Below are positions 18,200 through 27,043 of a stretch of 45,435 nt of DNA, piece by piece; position 1 is the first letter of the stretch, and each line of letters starts with the position of its first letter. The position numbers and the translations under genes are program-made. Source of the stretch: Bacteroidetes bacterium UBA3022 (lineage in GTDB: Bacteria; Bacteroidota; Bacteroidia; Chitinophagales; BACL12); the NCBI GenBank assembly GCA_002346225.1, contig DDYY01000085.1, positions 21,544 through 66,978 on the forward strand, in the 5' to 3' direction. Under the pieces are notes generated by a model, which was not told where the DNA came from, searched no databases, and saw nothing but the letters and a program-made list of their open reading frames with translations.

Positions 18200-20155
18200 T
18201 TATTGTACCATTGAGTTAAATACCAATTCGTTCACCTGAACAGGATATTTCTTCCGGAGGGAGGCAATCCAGTTCTTTTCCAGTTGATCCTGATAGTCGG
18301 AAATAACATACCCGCGGGCCTCCGCCAGTGTTTTGGGCTGTGCAGGAACAACATTGTGCAATTTCACGAAGGTGATATTTCCACTGGCATTCAGGATATC
18401 ATCGCTGGTGCCGGGTTTTTTGTTCATGTTATCTACGTTGGTGTTCTGACCCGGCAGGAATTTACCCGACTGGATGGTAACGCGCTGCACGCTGTCGGTA
18501 TTGATTTTTGCCAGAATCAGGGAGTCGGCAGTATTCTTTTTCACCAGTTTACGAACGGACTTGGCAGTAGCTGCATCAGCACAATTGTAGATGGTGGCCG
18601 CCACGCGCTCTTCCCACATGTAATCGGTTTTATGCGCTTCGTAGAAGGCTTCCAGACCTGCAGTATCCTTGGCAGCGGCTGTCCATACTTTTTCTTCCAG
18701 CAGGGCGAACAGGGGAATGCCATCGCGGTATTCCTGCATCAACCGGCTGAAGTCTATGTTGCGTTGCGACATATCATACTCAATCAGCATATTTTCAAAC
18801 GCCTGCTGGTAGATTTTATTCGCTTTGTTTTCAATGTTCTTGTCTCTGAAAGCTCTTTGCTTAACCTGCAAGGTGATAGCGAAATCGTCCTGTGTGAAGG
18901 TTTTATCGCCGATGGCGAATATAGGTTGGTCCATGCCTTTCGCCATATCGGCATTCCAGCTGTTGTTGATGAAGTTGGAATCGAGCACGGCTATCACCGC
19001 ATTTTTGTTTTCGGGGTATTCGCTGAATTTGTAACGCTCGCGCACCTGATTCACGTAGTCGTTGCGCAGGTCGGTGTATTGAGAAGAGCGCTCGATGCGG
19101 TTCTTAATATCAGGACTTACTTCTTCAAAAGAACCGAGACCTTGTTTTTCTTCCAGGCGGATGATGTGCCAGCCGTAGCTGGTGCGCACGGGTTCTGAAA
19201 TATCACCGGGGTTTTTCAGGGCGAAGGCGGCGGCTTCAAACGGAGCTACCATTTTACCTACGCCAAACCAGTCAAGGTGTCCTCCGCGCTGTGCGGTGGT
19301 TTGATCGTCAGAAAGTTCTACCAGTGCGTCGAATGTTTGTGCACCTGAACGGAGCAGGTTGTAAATGCTGTCGGCGCGCATTTTGGCTTTTGCTTCCGCT
19401 TCCGGATTGGCGGCCTGCGGTACTTTTACCAGAATGTGCTGCACTTTCACTTTGCCGCTGGAAGGTCTTTCCTCTTTAACCGTAAGATAGTGATAGCCGT
19501 ATTTGGTTTCGAAAATCGGAGATACTTTACCGATGGGCGTTTCGAAGGTCATGTCTTCAAAATGCATATCGGGAATGCTGAAGCCGGTCACCCAGCCAAC
19601 CCTGCCACCTGATTTTTCGGCGTTGGGGTCGGTGGAATAATTCGTGGCTACTGTTTCGAAAGCGGTTCCGTCTTGTACGGCCTGCCAGGCTTCGGATATC
19701 TGCATCAATGCCTTGGCGGAATCTTCTGCTGTGCTGCTGGCGCCCAGTCCCTGCATCACATGGTACACCATGCGTTCGGTCTTCATGCGCTCATAGTGCT
19801 TGCGGATGGCCGGTTCCAGCACTTCCTTGTCGAAGTTGGACTTGATCAGCTGATCGCCGTATTTGTCCAGTTCTTCGCGCACCTTGCGGGTAGTATCGAT
19901 GTGCAGGGCATGTGCTTCTGCTACTTTCAGTTTGAAATTGATGTAGAGATCCAGGTATTCCTGTAAGCTCTCGCGACTCATGTCGTTTTTCTTGGAGGGA
20001 TTATTCTTCTGGTACACATAAAGGAATTCACCTTTGGTGACCGGTGTACCATCTACGGTAAAAAGTACTTCATCACTGCTTTTCTGTGCATGAATGACGG
20101 ATGCAGACATGCTCATAGCCAGCAACAGAACGAGAGAGGTAACTATCTTTTTCAT
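18200..20155 (-). CDS. Large exported PpiC-type peptidyl-prolyl isomerase
   Basis: A protein of 651 residues from the chosen ATG (MKKIVTSLVLLLAMSMSASVIHAQ, a clear signal peptide). An N-terminal SurA-like region (VDGTPVTKGEFLYVYQKNN) precedes two parvulin domains. The first includes YSTDPNAEKSGGRVGWVTG and GYHYLTVKEE; the second VKVQHILVKVP and YGWHIIRLEEKQG. A long C-terminal part (~380-651) without a known motif follows, with predicted helices and KNTADSLILAKIN. It should act in the periplasm on outer-membrane protein folding. It is the first gene of the four-gene envelope operon. A TTG 10 codons upstream (20185) is less likely because it overlaps the predicted -7 box at 20183-20190. Confidence 0.9.
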   Translation of the reverse strand: MKKIVTSLVLLLAMSMSASVIHAQKSSDEVLFTVDGTPVTKGEFLYVYQKNNPSKKNDMSRESLQEYLDLYINFKLKVAEAHALHIDTTRKVREELDKYGDQLIKSNFDKEVLEPAIRKHYERMKTERMVYHVMQGLGASSTAEDSAKALMQISEAWQAVQDGTAFETVATNYSTDPNAEKSGGRVGWVTGFSIPDMHFEDMTFETPIGKVSPIFETKYGYHYLTVKEERPSSGKVKVQHILVKVPQAANPEAEAKAKMRADSIYNLLRSGAQTFDALVELSDDQTTAQRGGHLDWFGVGKMVAPFEAAAFALKNPGDISEPVRTSYGWHIIRLEEKQGLGSFEEVSPDIKNRIERSSQYTDLRNDYVNQVRERYKFSEYPENKNAVIAVLDSNFINNSWNADMAKGMDQPIFAIGDKTFTQDDFAITLQVKQRAFRDKNIENKANKIYQQAFENMLIEYDMSQRNIDFSRLMQEYRDGIPLFALLEEKVWTAAAKDTAGLEAFYEAHKTDYMWEERVAATIYNCADAATAKSVRKLVKKNTADSLILAKINTDSVQRVTIQSGKFLPGQNTNVDNMNKKPGTSDDILNASGNITFVKLHNVVPAQPKTLAEARGYVISDYQDQLEKNWIASLRKKYPVQVNELVFNSMVQ

Positions 20156-20182
20156 CTTAGTTAAGGGTTTTAAAAGCGCTTG

Positions 20183-20190
20183 CAAAGCTA
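20183..20190 (-). promoter_or_regulatory. -7 promoter box of the PpiC-SurA-MoxR operon
   Basis: On the minus strand it reads TAGCTTTG, an exact TAnnTTTG match, 27 nt upstream of the ATG at 20155. No convincing -33 TTTG was seen. Confidence 0.55.
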
Positions 20191-20289
20191 CTGTATTTTA
20201 AGGGGATGTAACAGATAATAGCGCTTAAAACATGGCCTGAACGCCATTTACTGCGGCCAAAAAACGAAAGGGCATCCTGATTTATTGCC

Positions 20290-20297
20290 TACCTTTG
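20290..20297 (+). promoter_or_regulatory. -7 promoter box of the SlyD-like gene
   Basis: TACCTTTG is an exact TAnnTTTG match ending 19 nt before the ATG at 20317. A -33 box is not evident. Confidence 0.55.
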
Positions 20298-20316
20298 CCT
20301 CTTAACACTTTTTTAT

Positions 20317-20823
20317 ATGATTATTGAGAAAAACAGGGTGGTCTCCCTGGCGTATAAGCTGCAGCGCAATGATGCCGCAGGCGAAACGATCGAACAGGTA
20401 AATAACGAGCAACCTTTTGTGTTCCTCTACGGAGTGGGCTCCCTGCTTCCTGATTTTGAATCAAACCTGGAAGGTAAAACCATTGGCGACAAAGTAAGCT
20501 TCGGTATTGCTGCGGCAGATGCATATGGTCTGCCCGACGATAAGGCGCTGGAATACGTACCGAAAGATATTTTCATCATTGACGGAAAGCTGGCAGAAGA
20601 CCTGCTGGAAATTGACAATATTGTAAACCTCCGCGACCAGCAGGGTAACCTGGTAAGGGCAAGAGTGGCAGAAGTGAACGAAGCAGAAGTGCTGCTCGAC
20701 TTCAACCATCCCCTGGCAGGTCAGGACCTCTTTTTCAGCGTAGAAGTGCTGGAAGTTCGGGAAGCGACCCAGGAGGAAATGGACCACGGACATGTGCATG
20801 GTCCGGGCGGTCACCAGCATTAA
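20317..20823 (+). CDS. FKBP-type peptidyl-prolyl isomerase, SlyD-like
   Basis: A 168-residue cytosolic FKBP of the SlyD type. The FKBP fold begins with VVSLAYKLQRNDAAGETIEQ. FVFLYGVGSLLPDFESNLEGKTIGDKVSF is the family hallmark, interrupted by the insert-in-flap domain (~70-125: AADAYGLPDDKALEYVPKDIF), which confers chaperone activity. The C-terminus is His-rich (MDHGHVHGPGGHQH), as in SlyD proteins that bind nickel or other metals. It is a single gene with its own promoter box, and it converges on the SDR gene with only 6 bp between stops. Length is typical. Confidence 0.93.
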   Translation: MIIEKNRVVSLAYKLQRNDAAGETIEQVNNEQPFVFLYGVGSLLPDFESNLEGKTIGDKVSFGIAAADAYGLPDDKALEYVPKDIFIIDGKLAEDLLEIDNIVNLRDQQGNLVRARVAEVNEAEVLLDFNHPLAGQDLFFSVEVLEVREATQEEMDHGHVHGPGGHQH

Positions 20824-20829
20824 CAGTAC

Positions 20830-21621
20830 TTACAGCGAAGGGGTACGACCGCCGTCTACCGGCAGGTTGATACCGTTGATATAGGCTGCGGCAGGGCTGG
20901 CGAGGAAGGCGATGGCATTGGCCACTTCTTCCGGTGCTGCAAAGCGGCGCAGGGGAATCTCTGCCTGCATGTCCGCCGCTGCGGCTGCTTCATCCTGTTG
21001 TGATTTTTTAGCCTTGTTAGCTATAATGCTCGACAGGCGCTCTGTGGAAGTTGCTCCGGGCAATACGTTATTGACGGTAATCTGATAGCGGCCTACTTCT
21101 GTAGCCAAGGTTTTGGCCCAGTTGGCAACAGCGCCGCGGATGGTATTGCTCACACCTAAATTCGGTAAAGGAGCCTTCACTGAGGTGGAGATCACATTGA
21201 TGATACGGCCGTATCCGCTTTCCTGCATGCCCGGTAGCACCAGACTGGCGAGAATGTGGTTGTTGATGAGGTGGGCATCGAAAGCCGCCATAAAGGCTGC
21301 TACGGTGGCATCCTTCACGGGTCCCGCTGCCGGTCCGCCGGTATTATTGACCAGAATATGGATGGGCTGAGCGAATGCTTTCAGGAATTGTTCTACCGCC
21401 ACCCGCACCAGTTCGGGCTGGGTGAAATCGGCAACGATGAACTGGTGTTGCTGGCCCTCGTTTGCTGGCAGCTCCTGCACCACCGCTTCCAGTTTTTCTT
21501 TATTGCGCGCCAGCAGTACCACGGTGGCACCCATCCCCGCCAGCTCCATGGCAGCGGCTTTTCCTATTCCCTGCGTGCTGCCGCATACCAATGCGTTGTA
21601 ATTTGTAAGTGAAAGTTCCAT
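20830..21621 (-). CDS. SDR-family protein with altered catalytic site
   Basis: A 263-residue short-chain dehydrogenase/reductase-like protein starting at the ATG at 21621 (MELSLTNYNALVCGSTQGIG). The dinucleotide-binding motif is present but atypical (CGSTQGIG), and NNTGGP replaces the usual NNAG. At the catalytic site STSVKAPLPNLGVSNTIRGAV has Ser158 and Arg162 where YxxxK would be. This fits a known SDR subgroup annotated as 3-oxoacyl-ACP-reductase-like that departs from the catalytic tetrad. The reaction is unknown. It is transcribed divergently from the 3-hydroxyanthranilate dioxygenase gene, with a palindromic TAAATTTA between them that could serve as -7 box for both. A longer open frame upstream of this start is antisense to that gene and is not real. 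Confidence 0.85.
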   Translation of the reverse strand: MELSLTNYNALVCGSTQGIGKAAAMELAGMGATVVLLARNKEKLEAVVQELPANEGQQHQFIVADFTQPELVRVAVEQFLKAFAQPIHILVNNTGGPAAGPVKDATVAAFMAAFDAHLINNHILASLVLPGMQESGYGRIINVISTSVKAPLPNLGVSNTIRGAVANWAKTLATEVGRYQITVNNVLPGATSTERLSSIIANKAKKSQQDEAAAAADMQAEIPLRRFAAPEEVANAIAFLASPAAAYINGINLPVDGGRTPSL

Positions 21622-21624
21622 GAA

Positions 21625-21656
21625 TTGGCTATTCTGTGGGTAATCTTCTAAATTTA
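21625..21656 (+). promoter_or_regulatory. Possible promoter of the 3-hydroxyanthranilate dioxygenase gene
   Basis: TTG at 21625-21627 and TAAATTTA at 21649-21656 are spaced 21 nt apart, close to the -33/-7 arrangement, 22 nt before the ATG. TAAATTTA is its own reverse complement and could also act as -7 box for the divergent SDR gene. Confidence 0.35.
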
Positions 21657-21678
21657 CTGCAACTAAAGCTTCAAAGAT

Positions 21679-22194
21679 ATGCCAATAGCAGCACCTTTCA
21701 ACCTCCGACAGTGGATAGACGATAACCGCGACAAGCTGAAACCCCCTGTGGGCAACCAACAGGTGTACAAAGCCAACGACGATTATATTGTTATGGTGGT
21801 GGGTGGTCCCAATGCCAGAAACGACTATCACTGGGAGGAAGGAGAGGAATTGTTCCTGCAGATTGAAGGCGATATTACCGTGCGCATTCAGGAAGATGGC
21901 AAGCCCAGAGATATCCTTATCAAGGAGGGAGAGATGTTTTTGCTGCCACCGCGGGTACCCCATTCTCCCCGCCGACCTGCCAACACGGTAGGATTGGTGA
22001 TTGAGCGTTACCGGAAACCGGACGAAAAAGATGGCTTCCACTGGTATTGTGAAAACTGCAATAACCTGCTGTATGAACACTATTTTGAGCTGACCGATAT
22101 CGTAGCCCAGCTGCCGAAGGTGATGGAGACTTTTTATAACAGCGAAGACCTGCGCACCTGTAAAAAATGCGGAACGGTCATGTCGAGGCCCTGA
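21679..22194 (+). CDS. 3-hydroxyanthranilate 3,4-dioxygenase
   Basis: A 171-residue cupin dioxygenase that opens the ring of 3-hydroxyanthranilate to 2-amino-3-carboxymuconate semialdehyde in the kynurenine pathway of tryptophan breakdown. The iron ligands His51, Glu57 and His95 are at the positions known for bacterial enzymes (DYHWEEGEELFLQ, PPRVPHSPRRP). Arg47, Arg99 and Glu110 match substrate-binding residues. The C-terminal rubredoxin-like iron site is formed by Cys124/Cys127 (CENC) and Cys161/Cys164 (CKKC), as in bacterial homologues. The product is the substrate of the decarboxylase encoded 75 bp downstream. Confidence 0.96.
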   Translation: MPIAAPFNLRQWIDDNRDKLKPPVGNQQVYKANDDYIVMVVGGPNARNDYHWEEGEELFLQIEGDITVRIQEDGKPRDILIKEGEMFLLPPRVPHSPRRPANTVGLVIERYRKPDEKDGFHWYCENCNNLLYEHYFELTDIVAQLPKVMETFYNSEDLRTCKKCGTVMSRP

Positions 22195-22269
22195 GTGCCA
22201 ACTGGTATCCCGGAACTTTCTTGCGGCAACAAAAGGGCGTTGCTGTCGATTGGTTGAATAAATAATAGC

Positions 22270-23280
22270 ATGTTAAAAATTGACATACATACGCATATCA
22301 TTCCGGAACATCTGCCCCGGTGGAGTGAAAAGTTTTTCGATAAGCGCTACATACACCTCGACCATTACTGTCCGGGCTGTGCGCGCATGATGCAGGGCGA
22401 TAAATTTTTCCGCGAAGTGACCAGCAACTGCTGGGATCCCAAAACCCGCCTTCAGGATTGTCGCGAACATGGAGTGAATGTGCAGGTGCTCAGCGTCATT
22501 CCGGTGATGTTTCATTATTGGGCCCCGGCAGAGCATGCCATGGAAACAAGTCGTTTCCAGAATGACTACATCGCTGAAATGGTAAGCAGGCACCCCGACA
22601 GATTTGTCGGCCTGGGCACCGTTCCCTTGCAGGACCCGCAACTTGCCATTGAAGAAATGCGCCGATGCATGGAAGTACTCGGATTGCGCGGCATAGAGAT
22701 TGGTTCGCATGTCAACGACTGGAACCTCAACGCGCCGGAGCTGCTGCCTTTCTTTGAAGCAGCTGCTGAAATGGGCGCCGCCCTGTTTGTCCATCCATGG
22801 GATATGATGGGCAAGGAAGAGATGAAGCAATACTGGCTGCCATGGCTGGTGGGAATGCCGGCGGAAACATCGCGCGCTATCTGCTCCATGATTTTTGGGG
22901 GTGTTTTTGAAAAAGTGCCCGGGCTCAAGGTGGCTTTTGCCCACGGTGGTGGTTCTTTTCCCTCTACCATCGGCAGGATAGAACACGGTTTTCGCGTACG
23001 CCCCGATCTGGTAGCTGTCGACAATCCTGTCAATCCGCGCAAATACCTGAATCGGTTTTATCTGGATACCCTGGTACACGATTCCGACATGCTCGACTAC
23101 CTCGTGCAGCTGTTTGGTGCCGATAAACTGGCACTGGGTACCGACTATCCTTTCCCCTTGGGTGAACTCGAACCCGGCAGGCTTATTGAAGGCATGTCGT
23201 ACGATGCGGAAGTGAAAGAGCGCCTGCTGAATGGTACTGCCCTGGAGTGGCTGGGAGTGAGCAAGGATTTATTTATCTGA
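22270..23280 (+). CDS. 2-amino-3-carboxymuconate-6-semialdehyde decarboxylase (ACMSD)
   Basis: A 336-residue amidohydrolase-superfamily decarboxylase acting on the product of the dioxygenase encoded just upstream. It diverts the kynurenine pathway away from quinolinate/NAD and towards complete oxidation. Metal ligands are visible: His7 and His9 (IDIHTHIIP), His175 (FVHPWDM), His225 (VAFAHGGGSFP) and Asp292 (LGTDYPFPLGE). These are almost the numbering of the Pseudomonas enzyme. Length is normal. Its stop codon overlaps the end of the convergent helicase gene by 12 bp. The earlier (kynureninase, kynurenine monooxygenase) and later pathway genes are not in the window. Confidence 0.95.
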   Translation: MLKIDIHTHIIPEHLPRWSEKFFDKRYIHLDHYCPGCARMMQGDKFFREVTSNCWDPKTRLQDCREHGVNVQVLSVIPVMFHYWAPAEHAMETSRFQNDYIAEMVSRHPDRFVGLGTVPLQDPQLAIEEMRRCMEVLGLRGIEIGSHVNDWNLNAPELLPFFEAAAEMGAALFVHPWDMMGKEEMKQYWLPWLVGMPAETSRAICSMIFGGVFEKVPGLKVAFAHGGGSFPSTIGRIEHGFRVRPDLVAVDNPVNPRKYLNRFYLDTLVHDSDMLDYLVQLFGADKLALGTDYPFPLGELEPGRLIEGMSYDAEVKERLLNGTALEWLGVSKDLFI

Positions 23281-25455
23281 CAAGGCCAGATGGCTTTGTA
23301 CCGTTCTGATATCACCAAAGGAAATATCATCGCTTAATTTTCTTTTCAGGTCTGTAAGACTGAGCTGCGGTTCCGACCTTATAGCAGCAGTTATCACATT
23401 TATTTTTTCTTCATTCAACACTTCTGTCACCAGCAGTTTGCCTTCGCCTACCAGCCGTGCCAGGTGCGATTCGATGGTGGTAGGTGCCAGGTTGCGTTCT
23501 GCGGCAATGACCTCCGGACTTTTTCCGGCGCGGAACATTTCATAGGTAAGGATGTAGGTGGCTCCCTTGGGTGCTTTTTCTCCCTTGCTCTTCCGCGCTT
23601 TGGCTGTCGGGGGATGTTGTTGGGGAAGATAAGTGTCCAGCTCTCCCTCTTTGATAAACCGATGTCCGTGGTAATCCAGATGGCTGAGTTGCTGCATGTA
23701 CTGGAGCAGGATGGCATATATCCGTTTGATTTCCTTGAGATATCCTTTGATGCGTTTCGCTCCCTGCATGACATCCAGGTGCTCGGCCATGGGTTGCAGT
23801 ATCTTCTGCCCGTATTGCGCGGCCAGCCAGTGCGTAGCCTTGCTCACCCGGTCCTGCAGTTGTACCATGTCGGGGGAATCTGCTTCCAGTAGTTCCTGCA
23901 GTTGCAGGCGAAAGCGCGCAACAACAGCATCCATCTCCAGCGCAGCTGCAAGCATCTGCTGTGCCTGCTGATAGGTCGCTTGTTTTTGCGGAACGTCCTT
24001 GCTCATCAGCAGTTCAGGAAACAATTTGAGTGGCTCCATGACAGCCTGCAACTCGAAAGCGCGTAGCAGGCGATCATTCATATATGTTTTTTTCTCTTTT
24101 TTCAGCACTTCTTCCATCATGGGCAATGGTGTGGTGCGTGCAGAGAATTCTACTATGCGCGGTTCGGTACTGATGCTGCCGCTGTGAATGGGCGACAGCA
24201 GTACCAGGCCATCCAGGGTAGTGCAACGGCTGAGGGCCACATAAACTTGTCCTGCGGCAAAACTCTGCCCGGCATCGATAACTACCTTATCGAAAGTAAG
24301 ACCCTGGCTTTTGTGAATGGTGATGGCCCACGCCAGACGGACCGGATACTGCCGGAAGCTGCCGAGCTCCTCTTCTTCCATGGTATCTGTTTCCTTGTTG
24401 AAGGTATAGCGTATGTTTTTCCACTCTTCCTGCTGCAGCACCAGCTCCGTGCCGTCGTCTTTCATGCAAACCGTGATTTCATTGCCATGGATGCGCTGCA
24501 CAATGGCCAGCTTGCCATTGTAGTAGCGGCGCTGTTCTCCTACATCGTTTTTCACAAACATCACCTGAGCACCCGTTTTGAGTACCAGTTCTTTGTCGGT
24601 GGGGAAGTTCTTTTCACCGAAGTCACCGCTTAACTCCCCCGTGAATACATGGCGCTCTCCTTCCAGCAATTGCAGCTCGCGCTGGTTGATGGCATCGGCT
24701 TTGTAATTATGCGAAGTAATGGTAATGTAGGTGTCATTACTGTCGGGGCGGAAGTGGGGCGCGTAACGTTCGCGCAGCAGTGCCACGTCATCAGCATCGA
24801 GGGTATTGTGGCGTACTTTATTCAGCAGATCTACAAAGCGCTGTTCCTGTTGGCGGTATACCGTGTCGAGTTCTACGTGCAATAAGGGTGTCGTTTGCAG
24901 TGCTTTGGCTTCAAAGAAAAACGGACTGGCATAGTGATCGTCCAGTATCTGCTTGTCGCTGTCGGTCACAACAGGAGGCAACTGATAAAGGTCACCGATG
25001 AGCAGGAGTTGCACACCTCCGAAGGGTCGCTGGTTCCTACGAACGCCTTTCAGTATGGTATCTATGCAATCGAGCTGATCGCTGCGCAGCATACTCACCT
25101 CATCGATAATCAGCAATTCCAGTTCTTCCAGTACCTCCCGCTTCACAGCACTCAGCCGTATCTTTTTGAACAGGTTATTGATGTTGGCTACGGACGTATG
25201 TTCCGGAGCAAAACCGCGCGCAGGAACAAAGGGTTCGAAGGGCAACTGAAAAAACGAATGCATGGTTACACCGCCGGCATTGATAGCGGCCACTCCGGTA
25301 GGGGCTACTACAGCTGTTTTTTTGGACGACTCCCGCTGGATTTTTCGCAGGAAGGTAGTCTTACCTGTGCCCGCTTTTCCCGTAAGGAAGAGGTGGCTGT
25401 TGGTATAGAGCACCAGCTCGGAGGCAATATCAAAAAGGTGATTGGTCTGGTTCAT
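23269..25455 (-). CDS. PIF1/RecD-like superfamily 1 helicase with C-terminal helix-turn-helix
   Basis: A 728-residue protein. The N-terminal helicase core has Walker A GKAGTGKTTF (~26-35), PTGVAAINAGGVTMHSFF (motif Ia), LLIIDEVSMLRSD (Walker B), LLLIGDLYQLPPV (motif III), and AWAITIHKSQGLTFDKVVID with VYVALSRC (motifs V-VI). This is the PIF1-like signature. The C-terminal third is helical and contains a helicase helix-turn-helix segment (YEMFRAGKSPEVIAAERNLAPTTIESHLARL). It is probably involved in DNA repair or resolving structured DNA; its partner genes are not visible. It overlaps the convergent ACMSD gene by 12 bp. A genuine housekeeping-type gene with no sign of transfer. Confidence 0.92.
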   Translation of the reverse strand: MNQTNHLFDIASELVLYTNSHLFLTGKAGTGKTTFLRKIQRESSKKTAVVAPTGVAAINAGGVTMHSFFQLPFEPFVPARGFAPEHTSVANINNLFKKIRLSAVKREVLEELELLIIDEVSMLRSDQLDCIDTILKGVRRNQRPFGGVQLLLIGDLYQLPPVVTDSDKQILDDHYASPFFFEAKALQTTPLLHVELDTVYRQQEQRFVDLLNKVRHNTLDADDVALLRERYAPHFRPDSNDTYITITSHNYKADAINQRELQLLEGERHVFTGELSGDFGEKNFPTDKELVLKTGAQVMFVKNDVGEQRRYYNGKLAIVQRIHGNEITVCMKDDGTELVLQQEEWKNIRYTFNKETDTMEEEELGSFRQYPVRLAWAITIHKSQGLTFDKVVIDAGQSFAAGQVYVALSRCTTLDGLVLLSPIHSGSISTEPRIVEFSARTTPLPMMEEVLKKEKKTYMNDRLLRAFELQAVMEPLKLFPELLMSKDVPQKQATYQQAQQMLAAALEMDAVVARFRLQLQELLEADSPDMVQLQDRVSKATHWLAAQYGQKILQPMAEHLDVMQGAKRIKGYLKEIKRIYAILLQYMQQLSHLDYHGHRFIKEGELDTYLPQQHPPTAKARKSKGEKAPKGATYILTYEMFRAGKSPEVIAAERNLAPTTIESHLARLVGEGKLLVTEVLNEEKINVITAAIRSEPQLSLTDLKRKLSDDISFGDIRTVQSHLALSDK

Positions 25456-25524
25456 CCTGAAAGATTGGCAAGTTAATTAAAAAGCCTTTGGCAGGATGTG
25501 TGGTACTGCAAGTATAATTAAAAA

Positions 25525-26886
25525 TCAATTCCTGATGCAAACCGAAGTAAAAATACCTGATTCAGTAACGGCTTCCAGCAAATAGGTGCCTGGGGCTAAC
25601 GCGGGAGCAATTGAAATATCGGCAGCTCCAACTTGTTGTGTAAAGACTAATCGCCCCATCAAATCATATATAAATAGTTCACGTATAATCTCAGGACTGC
25701 GGAGGGTGATTGTTGATGAAAACGGTTGAGGGAAACATTGTATTTGTAAGTTTGTTTGTGTCTTAATTGGAAGAGTAGTTGCTGCCAGCGGACCGGCTGG
25801 TTGTTGTTGGGTAACACAATGCACCATTCCTCCCCAAGAGAACATGTTTCGGCAATCGATGCCAATAACTTCTTTGTCGGGCATTAGAGTTTGCAATATA
25901 TCTAATGCTATGCTGTCATTATCGTCGTTGTAAATTGGCACGAGTACCACGGCATTGGCCACATAGTAATTCACATAAGAGCCTTTAGAGCCGGTATTGG
26001 CTCCATCCTCTGTTTTCACATTTTTGTCGGTCAGCGGCAGAAAAACATAGTTGTAAGGTAAACCATCTTTATTGGTGGCATTGGATATTTTGTCTCGGTC
26101 GGAGGCATTGACAAACCAATAGTTAAGATCAGCATCATTCATTGTGACGATGGTTTGGCTGTCGTGCAGTTTAAGGAAACCATCAATGTGAGAATCGGTA
26201 ATATCAAAACTGCCGCCGAGGGCACCTTCCAGCCAAATAAAATGCTCAAAACCCAGATAGGTATTTAGATAGGTTTCAATATCTGCTTCGGTTAACCCGG
26301 GATTCCTGCCGTCGCCGAGAATAGAACTGACTGTTCCGAAGAATGTACCGTTGCCATCATGTTCTACCGCTCCGCCTTCCAGCACTACAACGTTCACATC
26401 CAGCACCGTTGCTCCTAAATCACTCCCAATAAGATGGGGTATTTCATTACACAAGGCGTAGGGTGCATCATTGCCCCATCCGTCAAAGCCCCAATCGGTG
26501 ATTTGTACAATACCTTCGGCGTTATAGACAAAAATGGGTCCGTTATCGCGCACCCAATAGTCGTTACTTGGGTGGATGAAGAAGTCTACACTATCCAGTG
26601 CTATACCTGCCAAATCCAGCGCCTCTGCAATATGTAATTGCTCGTCGGTATCGTATGCTATAATATGGACCTTCTCGCCTTTAATAAGATGCCTTGTCAT
26701 TTCTATCCAGGCCGATTCAAAGTAATCGCGTGTGCCGGCGCCATAGGTATTATCGTGTGGCCATTGTAGCCAGGTACCCTCGTGCTTTTCCCATTCTGCT
26801 GGCATATATGTTTGTGCCGATAATTGCAACTGGCCTATTACCAACAGTCCTGTAACGAAGTAAATATATAATTTATACAGATACAA
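25525..26886 (-). CDS. Secreted agmatine/peptidylarginine deiminase-family enzyme with T9SS sorting tail
   Basis: A 453-residue exported protein (hydrophobic N-terminus ending around QLSAQ) of the Porphyromonas-type PAD / agmatine deiminase family. The catalytic residues are Asp114 (YWVRDNGP), His233 (DSHIDGF) and Cys357 (GGMVHCVTQQQ). WEKHEGTWLQWPHD is the common family start. After ~370 residues a T9SS type A sorting domain follows (CFPQPFSSTITL, YDLMGRLVF, LAPGTYLLEA). Typical agmatine deiminases are cytosolic; export through T9SS is shared with Porphyromonas PPAD, so the enzyme may act on extracellular agmatine, free arginine derivatives or protein arginines. The chemistry is likely guanidine to ureido plus ammonia; the substrate is undetermined. 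Confidence 0.9.
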   Translation of the reverse strand: MYLYKLYIYFVTGLLVIGQLQLSAQTYMPAEWEKHEGTWLQWPHDNTYGAGTRDYFESAWIEMTRHLIKGEKVHIIAYDTDEQLHIAEALDLAGIALDSVDFFIHPSNDYWVRDNGPIFVYNAEGIVQITDWGFDGWGNDAPYALCNEIPHLIGSDLGATVLDVNVVVLEGGAVEHDGNGTFFGTVSSILGDGRNPGLTEADIETYLNTYLGFEHFIWLEGALGGSFDITDSHIDGFLKLHDSQTIVTMNDADLNYWFVNASDRDKISNATNKDGLPYNYVFLPLTDKNVKTEDGANTGSKGSYVNYYVANAVVLVPIYNDDNDSIALDILQTLMPDKEVIGIDCRNMFSWGGMVHCVTQQQPAGPLAATTLPIKTQTNLQIQCFPQPFSSTITLRSPEIIRELFIYDLMGRLVFTQQVGAADISIAPALAPGTYLLEAVTESGIFTSVCIRN

Positions 26887-26952
26887 TACTATTGTTTATT
26901 AAATCACTTAAAATGCAGCACTAATACATTGGTCATTAACATCAGGCAATTA

Positions 26953-26960
26953 CAAATATA
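26953..26960 (-). promoter_or_regulatory. -7 promoter box of the deiminase gene
   Basis: The minus strand reads TATATTTG, an exact TAnnTTTG match, 66 nt upstream of the start codon. No -33 box at the usual distance. The rest of the 157-bp gap shows only a weak CCTAC/GTAGG stem after the phosphorylase stop and no clear terminator. Confidence 0.4.
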
Positions 26961-27043
26961 TTGCTCTTTGCCTCAACCTGCCTCGGGTAAGACGTTGGTT
27001 TACCTACTAGTCTATAGAGGCTAAATCCCCGGGTAGGAGGGAA

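Noticed and set aside
21622..22080. N-terminal extension of the SDR frame to 22080
   Set aside because: The extra ~150 residues are antisense to the 3-hydroxyanthranilate dioxygenase; the SDR fold starts exactly at the ATG at 21621.
22273..23079. 268-codon minus-strand frame
   Set aside because: Shadow of the ACMSD gene, whose metal ligands are all present.
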